Below are positions 12,070 to 22,400 of a DNA stretch of 64,000 nucleotides, in pieces. The DNA comes from Rhododendron vialii (lineage: Eukaryota > Streptophyta > Magnoliopsida > Ericales > Ericaceae). A program made the translations under genes and the position numbers. The notes under the pieces are model-generated. The model saw only the letters and a program-made list of their open reading frames with translations. It was not told the DNA's origin and did no database searches. Positions within the stretch are counted from its first letter, which is position 1. The number at the start of each line of letters is the position of its first letter. The DNA lies in contig NC_080560.1 of NCBI RefSeq assembly GCF_030253575.1, positions 8,056,501 to 8,120,500 of the forward strand, given 5' to 3'.

Positions 12070-12309
12070 GCAGGGCTGTAAACGAACCGAGCAGCTCGCG
12101 AGTTCGGCTCGGCTCGTTCTATAAAAGCTTTGCTCATTAAGGGTGGCTCGGCTCAATTAATGAAGCTCATTTAATAAACGATTCAGCTTGGCTCGATAAG
12201 ACCTTGGCTCATTAAGGCTTGAGCCGAGCTCGAGCTTGAATTTTTGGCTCGTTTAGTGAATGAGCTGAGCTCGAGCTTGACAAAGCTCGGCTCGCTCGTA
12301 TACAGCCCT
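12070..12309. mobile_element. hAT-like MITE
   Basis: The terminal inverted repeats are CAGGGCTGTAAACGAACCGA at the left and, at the right, CTCGCTCGTATACAGCCCT. The interior is full of GGCTCG/CGAGCC repeats. This closely matches the widespread plant MITE family with ends of the GGGCTGTAAACGAGCC kind. The flanks CCTCCTGC and ACTCCTAC could be an imperfect 8-bp target duplication, which would fit hAT. It is non-coding. Confidence 0.65.
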
Positions 12310-12599
12310 ACTCCTACCTTGTTTGTTTGGAGATTTTATAAAAAATGAGACATGTATATGCTTGGTTTGTTTTTGGTAGATATATAATTAAAAGGAAATG
12401 AGCATTTTTGTAATTAAAAAGTTGGTATAAAGGCGGATAAAAAAAATTAAGAGGGAGGCTGTGTTATTATATTCGGCCATAGGTGGATATGCAGTCCGGG
12501 AGATATTATAGCTTAAAAAATTTTATTTGCGAATAAAAAGAAGGGCCAAAATTGCAAATAGAAAATTTTAGATTTGTGACATATAAAAGAGAGAAAGAA

Positions 12600-12895
12600 A
12601 GACGCTTAACAAAAAACTGTTAAGCGTGATTTTAAGGGTCCGTATGAGAAATCGGAAAAAAAAAAAGATCGGAAAGAGCTTCATCCAAGTAGTTTTTGTT
12701 TGAACCGTTCGATAAAAACAAAAACAAAAACTTCTCTGATGAAGCCCTTTTCGAATTTTTTTTTTGTTGATTTCTCGCGAGTACACTTAAAATCACGTTC
12801 TGAACACATTGAGCGGCTCGGATCATCGAAATTCGATCGGAAAAGGAAGGTCTACATTTTATTAAAATGAGGTGGTCCTCATAAGAGCCGGACTG
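12600..12895. mobile_element. Fold-back element, copy A (left arm truncated)
   Basis: This is the first of four related copies. It has the shared arm text GTGATTTTAAGGGT, GAAATCRRCAAAAAAA and CGGAAAGGGCTT, a centre of the GTTTTTGTTTGAACCGTTCG kind, and the inverted right arm ending CGAAATTCGATCGGAAAA. The left outer arm is missing. The right side runs into a TA tract at 12896-12911. Confidence 0.7.
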
Positions 12896-12909
12896 ATATA
12901 TATATATAT

Positions 12910-13262
12910 ATGTATATTGGGGCGGTTCCGAGGATACCTAAAAAAACACCTCATAGTTCCTGATCAAATTTTGATGATCCGAGCCGCTCAATGTGATCAG
13001 AACGTGATTTTAAGGGTACTCGCGAGAAATCAACAAAAAAAATGACTGGAAAGGGCTTGATCCCAACAGTTTCGAACAGTTTTTTATTGAACAGTTCAAA
13101 TAAAAACTGCTCAAATTAAGCCTTTCCTGGTCATTTTTTTGTTAATTTATTGCAGGTACCCTTAAAATCACATTCTGCACACATTGAACGGTTCGGATCA
13201 TAAAAATTTGATCGGAAACTATAAGATTAAGATTTGGGGTGTTTTTTTAGGTGTTTTTTTCA
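12910..13262. mobile_element. Fold-back element, copy B
   Basis: This copy is complete. The arms run from CCTAAAAAAACACCTCATAG inward past TTGATGATCCGAGCCGCTCA and GTGATTTTAAGGGTACTCGC. They are mirrored on the right by GGTACCCTTAAAATCACATT and TTTGATCGGAAACTATAAGA. It sits between two TA-repeat tracts. Confidence 0.7.
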
Positions 13263-13353
13263 GGTTCAGTCGCCCAAATTTTCTTATGTCCGAATTTCTG
13301 TCTTAGCCGTTGGATTGAATGGAAGACATCCAACGGCTATGAAAATAAAAGGG

Positions 13354-13354
<1 letters not shown>

Positions 13355-13403
<49 letters not shown>
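13355..13403. repeat. (TA)n microsatellite
   Basis: This is about 49 bp of uninterrupted TA repeat, close to the end of fold-back copy B. Confidence 0.95.
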
Positions 13404-13405
<2 letters not shown>

Positions 13406-13622
13406 ATATTCACTCAAAACTAATCTGGTTGGCCCATAATCAATACTACGTATACAGTATACTACAATCGCACTGCAACAGCAACCAAGATTTGCGTTAT
13501 AAAGTTGAGTGGCCCGTCAATTCTCTGAACTAATCTTTTTTTAACCAATTGATGTGGACCAAATTCAAGTTATGCTCCATTGGTCAGCACAATCAGGGGA
13601 AGACGAAGGCTTATGCGGCTAC

Positions 13623-13866
13623 GCCTATGCCGGCCTGGGACTTCGGATTGGTATTGTGCAGTGAGATACACAGCACCACATTCTTGCTGTTGAATCGTGC
13701 ATTCGACGGCTCGGATCTTATCTCGGCAATCAACAATTGAGAGTCGTTTCTTGCCGAGATGAGATCCGAGCCGTTGGATACACGATTTGACGGCTCGAAA
13801 GTGCGTAGCACGTTATTGCGCACACTACTGTACAACACCATATCCCAATTGGCCGGGCAGGGCCAT
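13623..13866. mobile_element. Inverted-repeat MITE
   Basis: Arms of about 110 bp meet near 13745. The inner arms ACGGCTCGGATCTTATCTCG and CGAGATGAGATCCGAGCCGT are nearly perfect complements. The outer parts (ATTGGTATTGTGCAGT and, inverted, ACTGTACAACACCATATCCC) are looser. Short open frames on both strands here are products of the palindrome. Confidence 0.65.
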
Positions 13867-13955
13867 AACCCATCCCATTCATTACGCATAAATATTTCTT
13901 ATGGGGATTCCTGCATTTTCAAACACGAAGAAAATATATTTCTATTTGTTCTTTA

Positions 13956-14020
13956 GTTTTTTTTTTACACCAAATTAAAGTATTCAATGAGTATTTTAAT
14001 TTGGTGTAAAAAAAAAAAAA
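13956..14020. repeat. Short hairpin
   Basis: Left arm TTTTTTACACCAAATTAAAG and right arm TTTTAATTTGGTGTAAAAAA pair with one mismatch around a short loop. A similar hairpin (GACACCAACTTAAA / TTTATTTGGTGTC) occurs at 52541-52610. Confidence 0.7.
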
Positions 14021-14670
14021 ATTTTAGGGAGTTTGAAAATGCACGAATTTCTACGTATGAGAAGTTTTAAGTGGGACAGGCAGAGTAATATTTTAAGTAT
14101 GAAATAAATAATACATAAAATTTTATTTTTATAACTATAATGCATGGGTTATATTAACTCTGATAATACTATTAAGAGCGAATTCATATAAAATTTTACT
14201 CTCTGAGTGCAAATATCGAATTATCAGGTTATTGATTTTGTTCAACATGCAAAAGGTAGGGCGGGGCAATTAACAAACTGTATTGAATAGCTGACTGGAC
14301 GGGGAAATTGAACTAGTGTGTGTTCGATTATTGTGAGTTTTCTTTTGTGCATTGAAGTGGAACAAGATACGTCGTTCTTCGGTTAGGAGAGGTAGTAATA
14401 GTTTGGGTGTGTATATGAGAAGGCAACGGCCCCCATAGATCACTAAAAAAATTTAAACTCATGGGCTTTAGTTTTTTCATTTTTCGATAATTGGTCTCCG
14501 AGATCAGATTTTGCATACATCAATTAATCTTAAGATCTCGAAGTTGGCAATCAGGTAAATCTTTAGTGATCCTAAAAAAAATTTCCCCGATGATGGTGGA
14601 AGTCTTCGTGCTTGCTGTTATGCTTTTTTGTCTCTAAAGCTCTCATAATTAAATATTTGCTTTTTATTTG

Positions 14671-14995
14671 GGACACTGTAAAGCAAATACTTGATTGTGA
14701 AAGCTCCAGAAACAAAAATTAATTATGATCCTTTAGGATAAAATGATTTAAAAAATAATAAGATTTTTGCACTGGTTCAAACGGGTTAAGAATTGGAGCA
14801 CTTAATTTTTTAGATAGTTTATATGTTAACAAACATGGTTAAGAAAATAAGTGCTCCAATTTTCAATCCGCTTGAACCAGTATTAAGATCTTATTTTTTT
14901 ATCATATTATTCTTAAATGTCATAATTAATTTTTGTTTCTAATACTCTCGTAATTAAGTATCTGTTTTTTATTTGATACTATGCAGAACAAATGC
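14671..14995. mobile_element. Inverted-repeat MITE, about 325 bp
   Basis: Arms of about 145 bp surround a centre near 14830. The inner arms GAATTGGAGCACTTA / TAAGTGCTCCAATTTTC and the outer arms AAACAAAAATTAATTATGA / TCATAATTAATTTTTGTTTC are clear reverse complements. It has no coding capacity. Confidence 0.7.
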
Positions 14996-15254
14996 GGTTT
15001 TAAGTTTCAAATGGGCCATTAGGTGACCTGTCTGTTAGCCATTGGTATGCCGCACAAGGGACGTGTAGAATCTAATCTCCTAAAATTAATTAGCTTATTT
15101 ACAACTCTGTAGTTTCCTTGCCAATTAGAAAACTAAGGCTATGTTTGGAACTTGTGAAAAGGAAACGCAAATTTTAAAAAGTTTCTTTTTCCTTTTTTTT
15201 TTTTATTTTTAAAAAAAAAAAAAGGAAAAGGGAAACCTTCAATATATATATATA

Positions 15255-15621
15255 TATAGACAGGAATTTTCATGTCCACTCGCCCAGATTTTCTTATGGT
15301 TCGGATTTTCCCTTTCCCGATCGATTTGCGATGATCCGAGCTGCTTAATGTGTTCAAAACGTGATTTTAAGGGTACCTTTTAGAAATCAGCAAAAAAAAA
15401 ATGATCGGGAAGGGCTTGATCCGAGCAGTTTTTTACTGAACCATTCAATAAAAAACTGTTTGGATCAAGCTCTTCCCGATCATTTTTTTTGCTGATTTCA
15501 TGCGGGTACCCTTAAAATCACGTTCTGATTACTTTGAGCGGCTCAGATCATCGAAATTCGATCGGGAAATGCGAGGTCTGGATGGTCCGGACCGTAAGGC
15601 GTCCGGACCTGAAAAGAACTC
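15255..15621. mobile_element. Fold-back element, copy C
   Basis: This copy has the same arm text as the others (GTGATTTTAAGGGTACC, ATGATCGGGAAGGGCTTGAT). Its inverted right half ends CGAAATTCGATCGGGAAATG. It is bounded by TA tracts at 15242-15257 and 15622-15631. Confidence 0.7.
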
Positions 15622-15629
15622 TATATATA

Positions 15630-16015
15630 TAAATCTTCAAGTAAGGACCTTAAAATGAGGACCTTATATGCGGATCTCCTCATTTCTTTCCTTTTCCGAT
15701 CGGATTTCGGTGATCTGAACCGTTCAATGTGTTTAGAACGTGATTTTAAGGGTACTCGTGAGAAATCGGCAAAAAAATGACCGGAAAGGGCTTGATTTGA
15801 GCAGTTTTTATTTGAACCGTTCGATAAAAAATAAACAAAAACTGCTCGGATGAAGCCCTTCCCGGTCTTTGTTTTTGCTGATTCCTTGCGGGTACTCTTA
15901 ATATCACGTTCTGAACACATTGAGCGGCTCGGATCATCGAAATTCGATCGGAAAAGAGAGATCCACATTTTATTAAAATGTGGAGGTCCTTATAAGAAGG
16001 GGACTCATATATATA
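15630..16015. mobile_element. Fold-back element, copy D
   Basis: This is the fourth copy. Its arms begin GGACCTTAAAATGAGGACCT, run through TTTTCCGATCGGATTTCGGT and GTGATTTTAAGGGTACTCGT, and are mirrored by GATCGGAAAAGAGAGATCCA and ATTTTATTAAAATGTGGAGG. It is flanked by TA tracts on both sides (15622-15631 and 16007-16018). Confidence 0.7.
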
Positions 16016-16519
16016 TACATAGAGACACACACACCTATTCCTTAATTTCTCTCTAATTTTTTCTTAATTATCTTTCCTTCCTTTTTGTTTCTTTCATCAA
16101 GTTCCAAACATAGTCTAGAGACTCTAAACTTCTGAGAAATTATTCAAAACAATGGTTATTTGTAATGCCATTCTTACAAAAAGTGGAATTCACACATACA
16201 TGGAGCCCGCATCATGTAAGAAAACATTACAAGTAACCGTTGGATTGAATTTTTTTTTCCTTTAACTCCCCACGAGGTTTGTAATTGCGGGCCACAACCC
16301 CTTCACGTTAACATATACTATAACTCAGCTCACAATATGGTTTCTCATACCATTCCTCCTGATGAGCTCATTACCGGCTCGGCAGGTTAAGAACAATAAA
16401 CAACTTGATGTTGAAAACGTCCTGACACGTTGCTACCCTCCTAGAGGCGGATATAAGAAGAGTAACCTTTAGTTTTTTTCCCTTCCATTGTACCCAAAAC
16501 AATAGTAAAATACACTATA

Positions 16520-17281
16520 GTTGGACCGGGTCAAGTCAAAGAGACCGCCAACTGTATTAAAGGGACGCTCCAAATGGCGGCAATTTCTAGTTCTTCTCCC
16601 AGAAAGTCTACGGTTTCCGACCAAGGGATCTGATCGGATCCCGACGCCTCGCCGGGCTCACTTCGGCCACCGAAAGGCCGTTCTTAGCCATCCAAAATTT
16701 TTATAAAAAAATGAGTGAGCCCACGCGAGAATCAACAGCGTCCGATTTGTGTAGATGCACGATCCAAACACTCCATGGTTTTGTATATATATGTTAAAAC
16801 ATATATATATACAAAACCATGGAGTGTTTGGATCGTGCATTTACATATATCGAATGCCGTTGATTCTTAGGCGGGCCCGCTCGTTTCTTTTTTTTGAATT
16901 TTTGGACGGTTCGGATCGACCGTTTGGTGGCCGGAGTGGACCCGACAAGACGTTAGAATCCAAACGGGATCCCTTGGTCGTCGGGAACTGTAGCACCGCT
17001 ATTGTTCTCCTCTATCCCAAAGTCAGACTTCCTTCAAAATAAAAAAATTCCCACCACGATTTCCCAATCAAACAATTTCGTAATTAAATCCAATCATTTT
17101 TTATTCGGTCAACCGTCCAATCACCATCTTCCCCAATCAAATAAAACAACAAATCCAAAATACGCAAACAACATCAACCCCAAATCTCCATCCCATATGA
17201 TTCCCATCGTCTTCTTTTCTCGATAACTTAATTCTCAGACGTTCCGGACCAGCCTACGCATACCTATGTTTCGATCCTAAC
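16520..17281 (+). promoter_or_regulatory. Upstream region of LYK gene 1
   Basis: A block at 16520-16595 (GTCAAAGAGACCGCCAACTG and ATGGCGGCAATTTCTAG) recurs upstream of the decayed exon 1 at 51230-51310. In variant form (ATGGCGACAATTTTCA) it recurs at 42013 and 57218, upstream of the other exon-1 region. A shared position ahead of several LYK first exons makes it a candidate promoter or 5'-leader element. In gene 1 a 358-bp fold-back element (16628-16985) separates this block from the ATG. I see no convincing TATA box. Confidence 0.5.
16628..16985. mobile_element. Fold-back MITE with 38-bp perfect inner arms upstream of LYK gene 1
   Basis: The whole block is an inverted repeat. The outer arms match imperfectly: GGATCCCGACGCC / GGGATCCC, CGGCCACCGAAAGG / CCGTTTGGTGGCCG, GAGAATCAACAGCG / CCGTTGATTCTTAG. 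The inner arms ATGCACGATCCAAACACTCC (from 16755) and its mirror ending at 16840 are perfect for about 38 bp, broken only by TA-repeat length at the loop. A transcript would fold into a long hairpin. Confidence 0.75.
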
Positions 17282-19371
17282 ATGTTTCGATCAAAACTAG
17301 TGCTATCCTTTTCCCTCTCAATCATCTTCCTCCTCTTAACCACAGTCCAATCCAAGTGTCCCAAGACCTGCGACTTGGCTCTGGGCTCGTACTACGTCTG
17401 GCCCGGAACCAACCTCACTTTCATTTCCACAGCATCAGCCGACTCCATCACCGATATCCTCGGCTACAACACATACATCACCAATGCGGACAGCATCGAA
17501 GCGGGAACCAGAGTCAACCTCCCCTTCACCTGCGACTGCATCGACGACGAGTTCCTGGGCCACGTGTTCCCATACTCGGTTCTGTCCGGGGACACGTACT
17601 ATGAGATCGCGCAGACGTACTACGCGAATCTAACTACGCCCGCGATGCTGGAGCAGTTCAACAGCTACCCGGAGTCCAATGTCCCGGTTAAAGCGGTGTT
17701 GAACGTGACGGTGAATTGTTCGTGCGGGGACGCGGCGGTGTCGAAGGCGTACGGGTTGTTCATCACTTACCCGCTTCGGGTTGGGGATAGCTTGGAGTCG
17801 ATTGCGGCTGCTGCGAACTTGAGTACGGATTTGCTGCAGAGCTACAACACGGGTGTAGATTTTAGCGCGGGGAGTGGTCTGGTTTACATTCCTGGCAAAG
17901 GTGAGCATTTACTTATTGTTTCTTGGATAACTCAAATGTCCCAGCTAGCATCACGCATACGTCAATTCATTAATTCCTAGAACTAATCCTACTGTCCATT
18001 AAAAATTTAGAAGCGACTCGATTAAAGCCATGACAAAGTCCGTGTTCCGTAAAAATTGATGTCACCTAAATGTTTCGAACCTAACACCTACGACAAAGGA
18101 AAGCAAACCTTTTGGTTTCCTCTCCTTGGATCATTTGCCTCTATTGGTAGGGGTACCAATGGAAAAAACAAAAATGATGGATTGGATATGGAAAGGCTCA
18201 GACTGGGATATCGAATTCTAGGTCTGTGTAGTATAGTATTAATGTTAGCTTGCGTTATTAAGGAACAATAATACCTTGCCTGTTGGGATTTCGGCCAAAC
18301 CAAAAAACAGAAAACTTGCAAAGATAATCAAGAAACAAAAACAAGGAAGCAAGACACAGAGGATCTTTTGTGGTTCCTCAAATAGATTATGAAGTACATC
18401 CACGGCTGACACCGATTTTCACTTTGTATCGGACGAAAAAAAAAAGTTACATCGGACATATAGTAGGTATTTATAACTCAGAATTCACATCACCAATTAC
18501 GTAATACCCTCTACCACAAGTGTACAAACCTTTAACACTTAGCAAAGCTCAACCCAAACCGAATCAGGCTTCACAAACCCAACAACAAGATCCATAAGTT
18601 TATAGGCCTTAGAGTGCCACTTGACCGGGGCTTCAATTGTAACACCCCATCCCACATTGGAAGTCTACATAGATGATCTTAGACATATAACAAACCTTGT
18701 GGGCTACTACTAGTACCTTGTGCTTAAGCTTTTGAGCCATGTGGTGTGGCTTGTGGATCAAAATCAAGGTATTGGGCCAGTGGTCTACTTGGGGTGTTAC
18801 AGGTGGTATCAGAGCCATCCATGTGCACGACCATGTGGGCCTTGGAGTTTGGTTTGATTTGGTTGTTGGTTTGATTTGTATTGGTGATTATAGTGCTCAA
18901 TCTCTCGCGAAGGCACGATGCTATAAAGTTTGGGAGATTGTAACACCCTATCCCACATTGGAAGTCTACATGGATGATCTTGGACATATAACAAACTTTG
19001 TAAGCTATTACTAGTACCTTATGCTTAAGCTTTTGGGCCATGTGGTGTGGCTTGTGGATCAAAATCAAGGTATTGAGCTAGTGGTCTGCTTGGGATGTGC
19101 ATTAACTCAGGTGGCATAAACTTCTCCTTAGGAGTTCTTAAAAAATAATTAGACAAAAAAATCTACATACTTGCTAAGGGAGTTTAAATTCCTTTGCTCT
19201 TTCGTTGGTCTTTGCCCCTGCGTAGCAAGCAATCATCCTTGGCGCTTCCTACTCCCAAGCCCGGCTTTGCCTTTAGGCAAGCAAAGCATGGAGTATATTT
19301 TTTTGATAGGGCCGGCCCGGGTAAGCCCCGCAAGTCTTCGGACTTGGGCAACCCTCGGGCTGGGGCAACCA

Positions 19372-19409
<38 letters not shown>

Positions 19410-22400
19410 AAATATAAATTTAAAAAAGTTTCCCATGGTAGCATAAACTGCTTCTTTAATTTGGTGTTGTGTTCATTGGCTAGCTCAATGCTAGATTTTT
19501 AAGTAGTAGAGGAGTCGTGTTCGATTCCCAGTCCACCACCGCCCTTTTCCCTTTATTTTTTCACTTTTATTTTACCTGTTTTTGTTTTCCACCCAATTCA
19601 CAATAATACGAAAATCAAATTTCTTTGTTGAATTTTTTTGATTTAACAAACACAACAGTAATGTACAGGTGATATGTTCTTACATTTGATTAAAAAAAGT
19701 CATAGTTAAAATAATAAATCGAGCGAGTTAACACGGTTTTTATTTTTACTTTCGAACTACCGTTTCGCAAGAGAGATTAAAGAGATTGGTTATGATTTCA
19801 ATTAAAAATGAGGCGCCGTTCCGCAAAGTGCATTTTTAGGCATTTGGGACTTTTTAACTTTTTACGCTTTTTGAGATAGGTCATTCTTCTCACATATATC
19901 AACTAAAAAATCCAAAAAGCTAAAAAACCAAAAGTTAGCGGAATGGACTCGAGTTTTTGGATAAGTAAAGTACGATGACTCAATTGGATTTTGCTTCAAA
20001 AAATGCAAGAAGAAGTTGTTTTCCTTAAATCAGATCGTGCTACTCATAAAACACTATAATTGGGGGTTTACATTTTGATAGTGATTTTTTTTTTTTTATG
20101 TTATTCAAGCTAAAAGAACAATGTAATTTTTTTTTTTTTTTTACTTAGTAGTATGTGTTTTTTTTTTGTATGACTTAAAAGTATGTGGGCAACTGTAGAC
20201 ACCCCATTCTGGACTGTCCAGATAACGTTATTTGTCGATCTTATATTTCCCCAATGATGATTTTAGTCGAAAACAGTTTAAGGACAAAGGTGTGGTCGAG
20301 CTTTGAGCGTCCCGAATCTCTCTCAAACACCTTTCAAAACCCTTCAAACCAGAGCCAAACAGCCCCAGCAAAACCTAATTGGCATACGCCAGTGTCCTGG
20401 AGGCGTACGCCAGTCACCTGCCACGTGTCAGTCATCGACCAGTGGCCCATCTTGTACTGGCGCACGCCAGTTACTAGTGGCGCACGCCAGTCAAACCCAG
20501 TCAAATCAACTTTATCCAGCCACTTGGGCGGGACTTTTGTGCCACCCTGACGTCGGCCACAGTGTCCCTGATGACCGCTTTCGGCCAGGCCCGCTCCCTC
20601 TCTCTCCTACACCCCCCATCAAGGCAAGTCCCATGCATTTAATGCATGGGAGGCTCCAACCTTACCTTAAACAGCCAAACAGGGCCTTAGACCAGACTGA
20701 TCTCAGTCACTCCCCCCTCTATAAATACCCCCCTTGCATTCATTTGCAAGGGGTTGGCCTCATTAAGAAGCACAAAGCTTTCTTCACCTCTCTTCTTGCT
20801 CTTTATTTCTCTTCCTCCATTAAAAGAGAAAGTAGAACAACCCATCTCCATACACCCTGCTGACATACAGCCATCTTCTCAGCCTCCATCTTCAACCCAT
20901 AAGCTCAATATCTCCTCCAAACCTCCATACGAAAAGGTATACCACCTTTACGTTCTTTTCTGTTTTCGATCCCTGAGGGGAGCCAGCAGGGCCCAGGCTA
21001 GTAAACAATACTAGTCCTGGCCTTGAAATGGCAAAAATGTGACAATCGTATCAGATAAAACATGGCGCACGCCAGTATGTCTATGCCGTACGCCAGTAAT
21101 GGAAGTATGGGCACAACTGGCGTGGGGATCATGGATCGTCATTCCTTTTGTTTTATCTTTCTGTCGATCACCTTAGCATGCTAATAACCGGTTTACTGCT
21201 TTCCATATTTAGAACAGTTTAGTGGTAATATCCTATCTTTTTCATCTCTGTCATGTAAAGGCCTCTGGGATCCTTCTGGTCATGTTCCAGAGCCCAGATG
21301 ATGCAAAGCCAAACACTGGAATCAAAGGCAAAGTGGCGTACGGCAGTCATATACTGGCGTACGGCAGTAGGCTTCTGGGTCCAGTGACTGGCCCTTGCAT
21401 CTGAAGCGAAAGCTAGGCCTATCTTTTGTCCCACACTGTTTTGGGGTGTTCTGCTTTCTTTCATGGCCTAAAGCCATTCGTTTTGCCTGTGACTGTGTAT
21501 ATTCTGCTATATTAAACTGCGTGGTTTGCCCTGGGTGTGCGCTGGTCCTTTTCCAGAGCCCAGAGGGTTGCAAACAAAGACTGAGAGATCCAACAAGTGG
21601 AGTACGCCAGTTTATATGTGGCGTGCGCAGGTTGTATCACCATGCAGTGGCTCGACCAGTGCATGCTGGCAGAATCTGCTCACGTCACCTTGTGACAGCG
21701 TACTGCAGTTTGCTCGGGATGCTCAGTGCTTGTTCTCAATCTATACCTAGCATCGCAATCAAATCATTCATAAGCATTTTGTCACATAAACTGCAACTTG
21801 TTACCGTTTTAATCCCCATTAACTGCTCCCCCGCCCTAACTGGCTAAAAAAGATGATCAAATGAGAGAAAAGTGCAAATGTTTTACAAAATGCCCGAGTA
21901 GAGACCGATCTCCGGATTGGGCGAGAGGGGTGCCATAAAACCCTTCCCCTCTCGTAACCTGGCTCCCGAACCTCAGATATCGAAGGTGACGACGGACCAG
22001 TCTACAAGCCTTTTTCAAAAATCAAACAAACGTGGCAAACGTTTTCGAGTTCGGTTCCTTGGGTGCTTTCACCGCTAAAACCCGAGTGGCGACTCTGAAT
22101 CGAAGCGTTTCGCCGCACTTTTTCCAAGCAAAAAGGGCCACGCCCAATTTTACGAATAAAATTTCCGGGGGGCGCGTGCCCACAGTGGCGACTCTGCTGG
22201 GGACCATTGCGTTGATTGATATTTGGCGATTAATACATAATTGAACAATTCTCAAAAGCTTGTCAAAACAGCACGCTTCGCGCTGCTGAAGAACGGAATG
22301 GTAACGTAACAGGATCTCAGCATCCGACCAATCCGAACTGGGGCTTTTACTATTGTTCTCTTGTGTAGTTTTCTCCAAATATCAATTAACAAAAGTGAGC

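Larger units (their letters stand above)
17901..20188 (+). other. 5' part of LYK gene 1 intron 1
   Basis: Non-coding. About 17901-19300 is duplicated downstream of the partial exon at 46505 (46715-47083 plus 50035-50720). It contains a TRIM insertion (18638 to about 19091) that the duplicate lacks and a TA repeat (19374-19406). From 19440 to 20188 I see only AT-rich sequence with T runs. Confidence 0.7.
20194..22184 (+). repeat. 5' LTR (1991 bp)
   Basis: It begins TGTAGACACCCC and ends GCGTGCCCACA. Compared by eye with 39217-41207 it has the same length and about five differences (near 20598, 21203, 21921, 22117 and 22140), all transitions. It contains a TATA box at 20720, ten or so copies or variants of the GGCGTACGCC palindrome, an AATAAA at 22155-22160, and a 13-mer identical to the start of the primer site (22085-22097). 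Long frames inside it are not supported as genes. Confidence 0.95.

Noticed and set aside
13234..13533. Frames through TA repeats (also at 19171-19502)
   Set aside because: Runs of I/Y come from (TA)n and have no other support.
20303..20863. 186-residue frame inside the 5' LTR (repeated in the 3' LTR)
   Set aside because: It spans the TATA box and U3 palindromes, has low-complexity composition and no domain. Identity between copies only reflects LTR identity.
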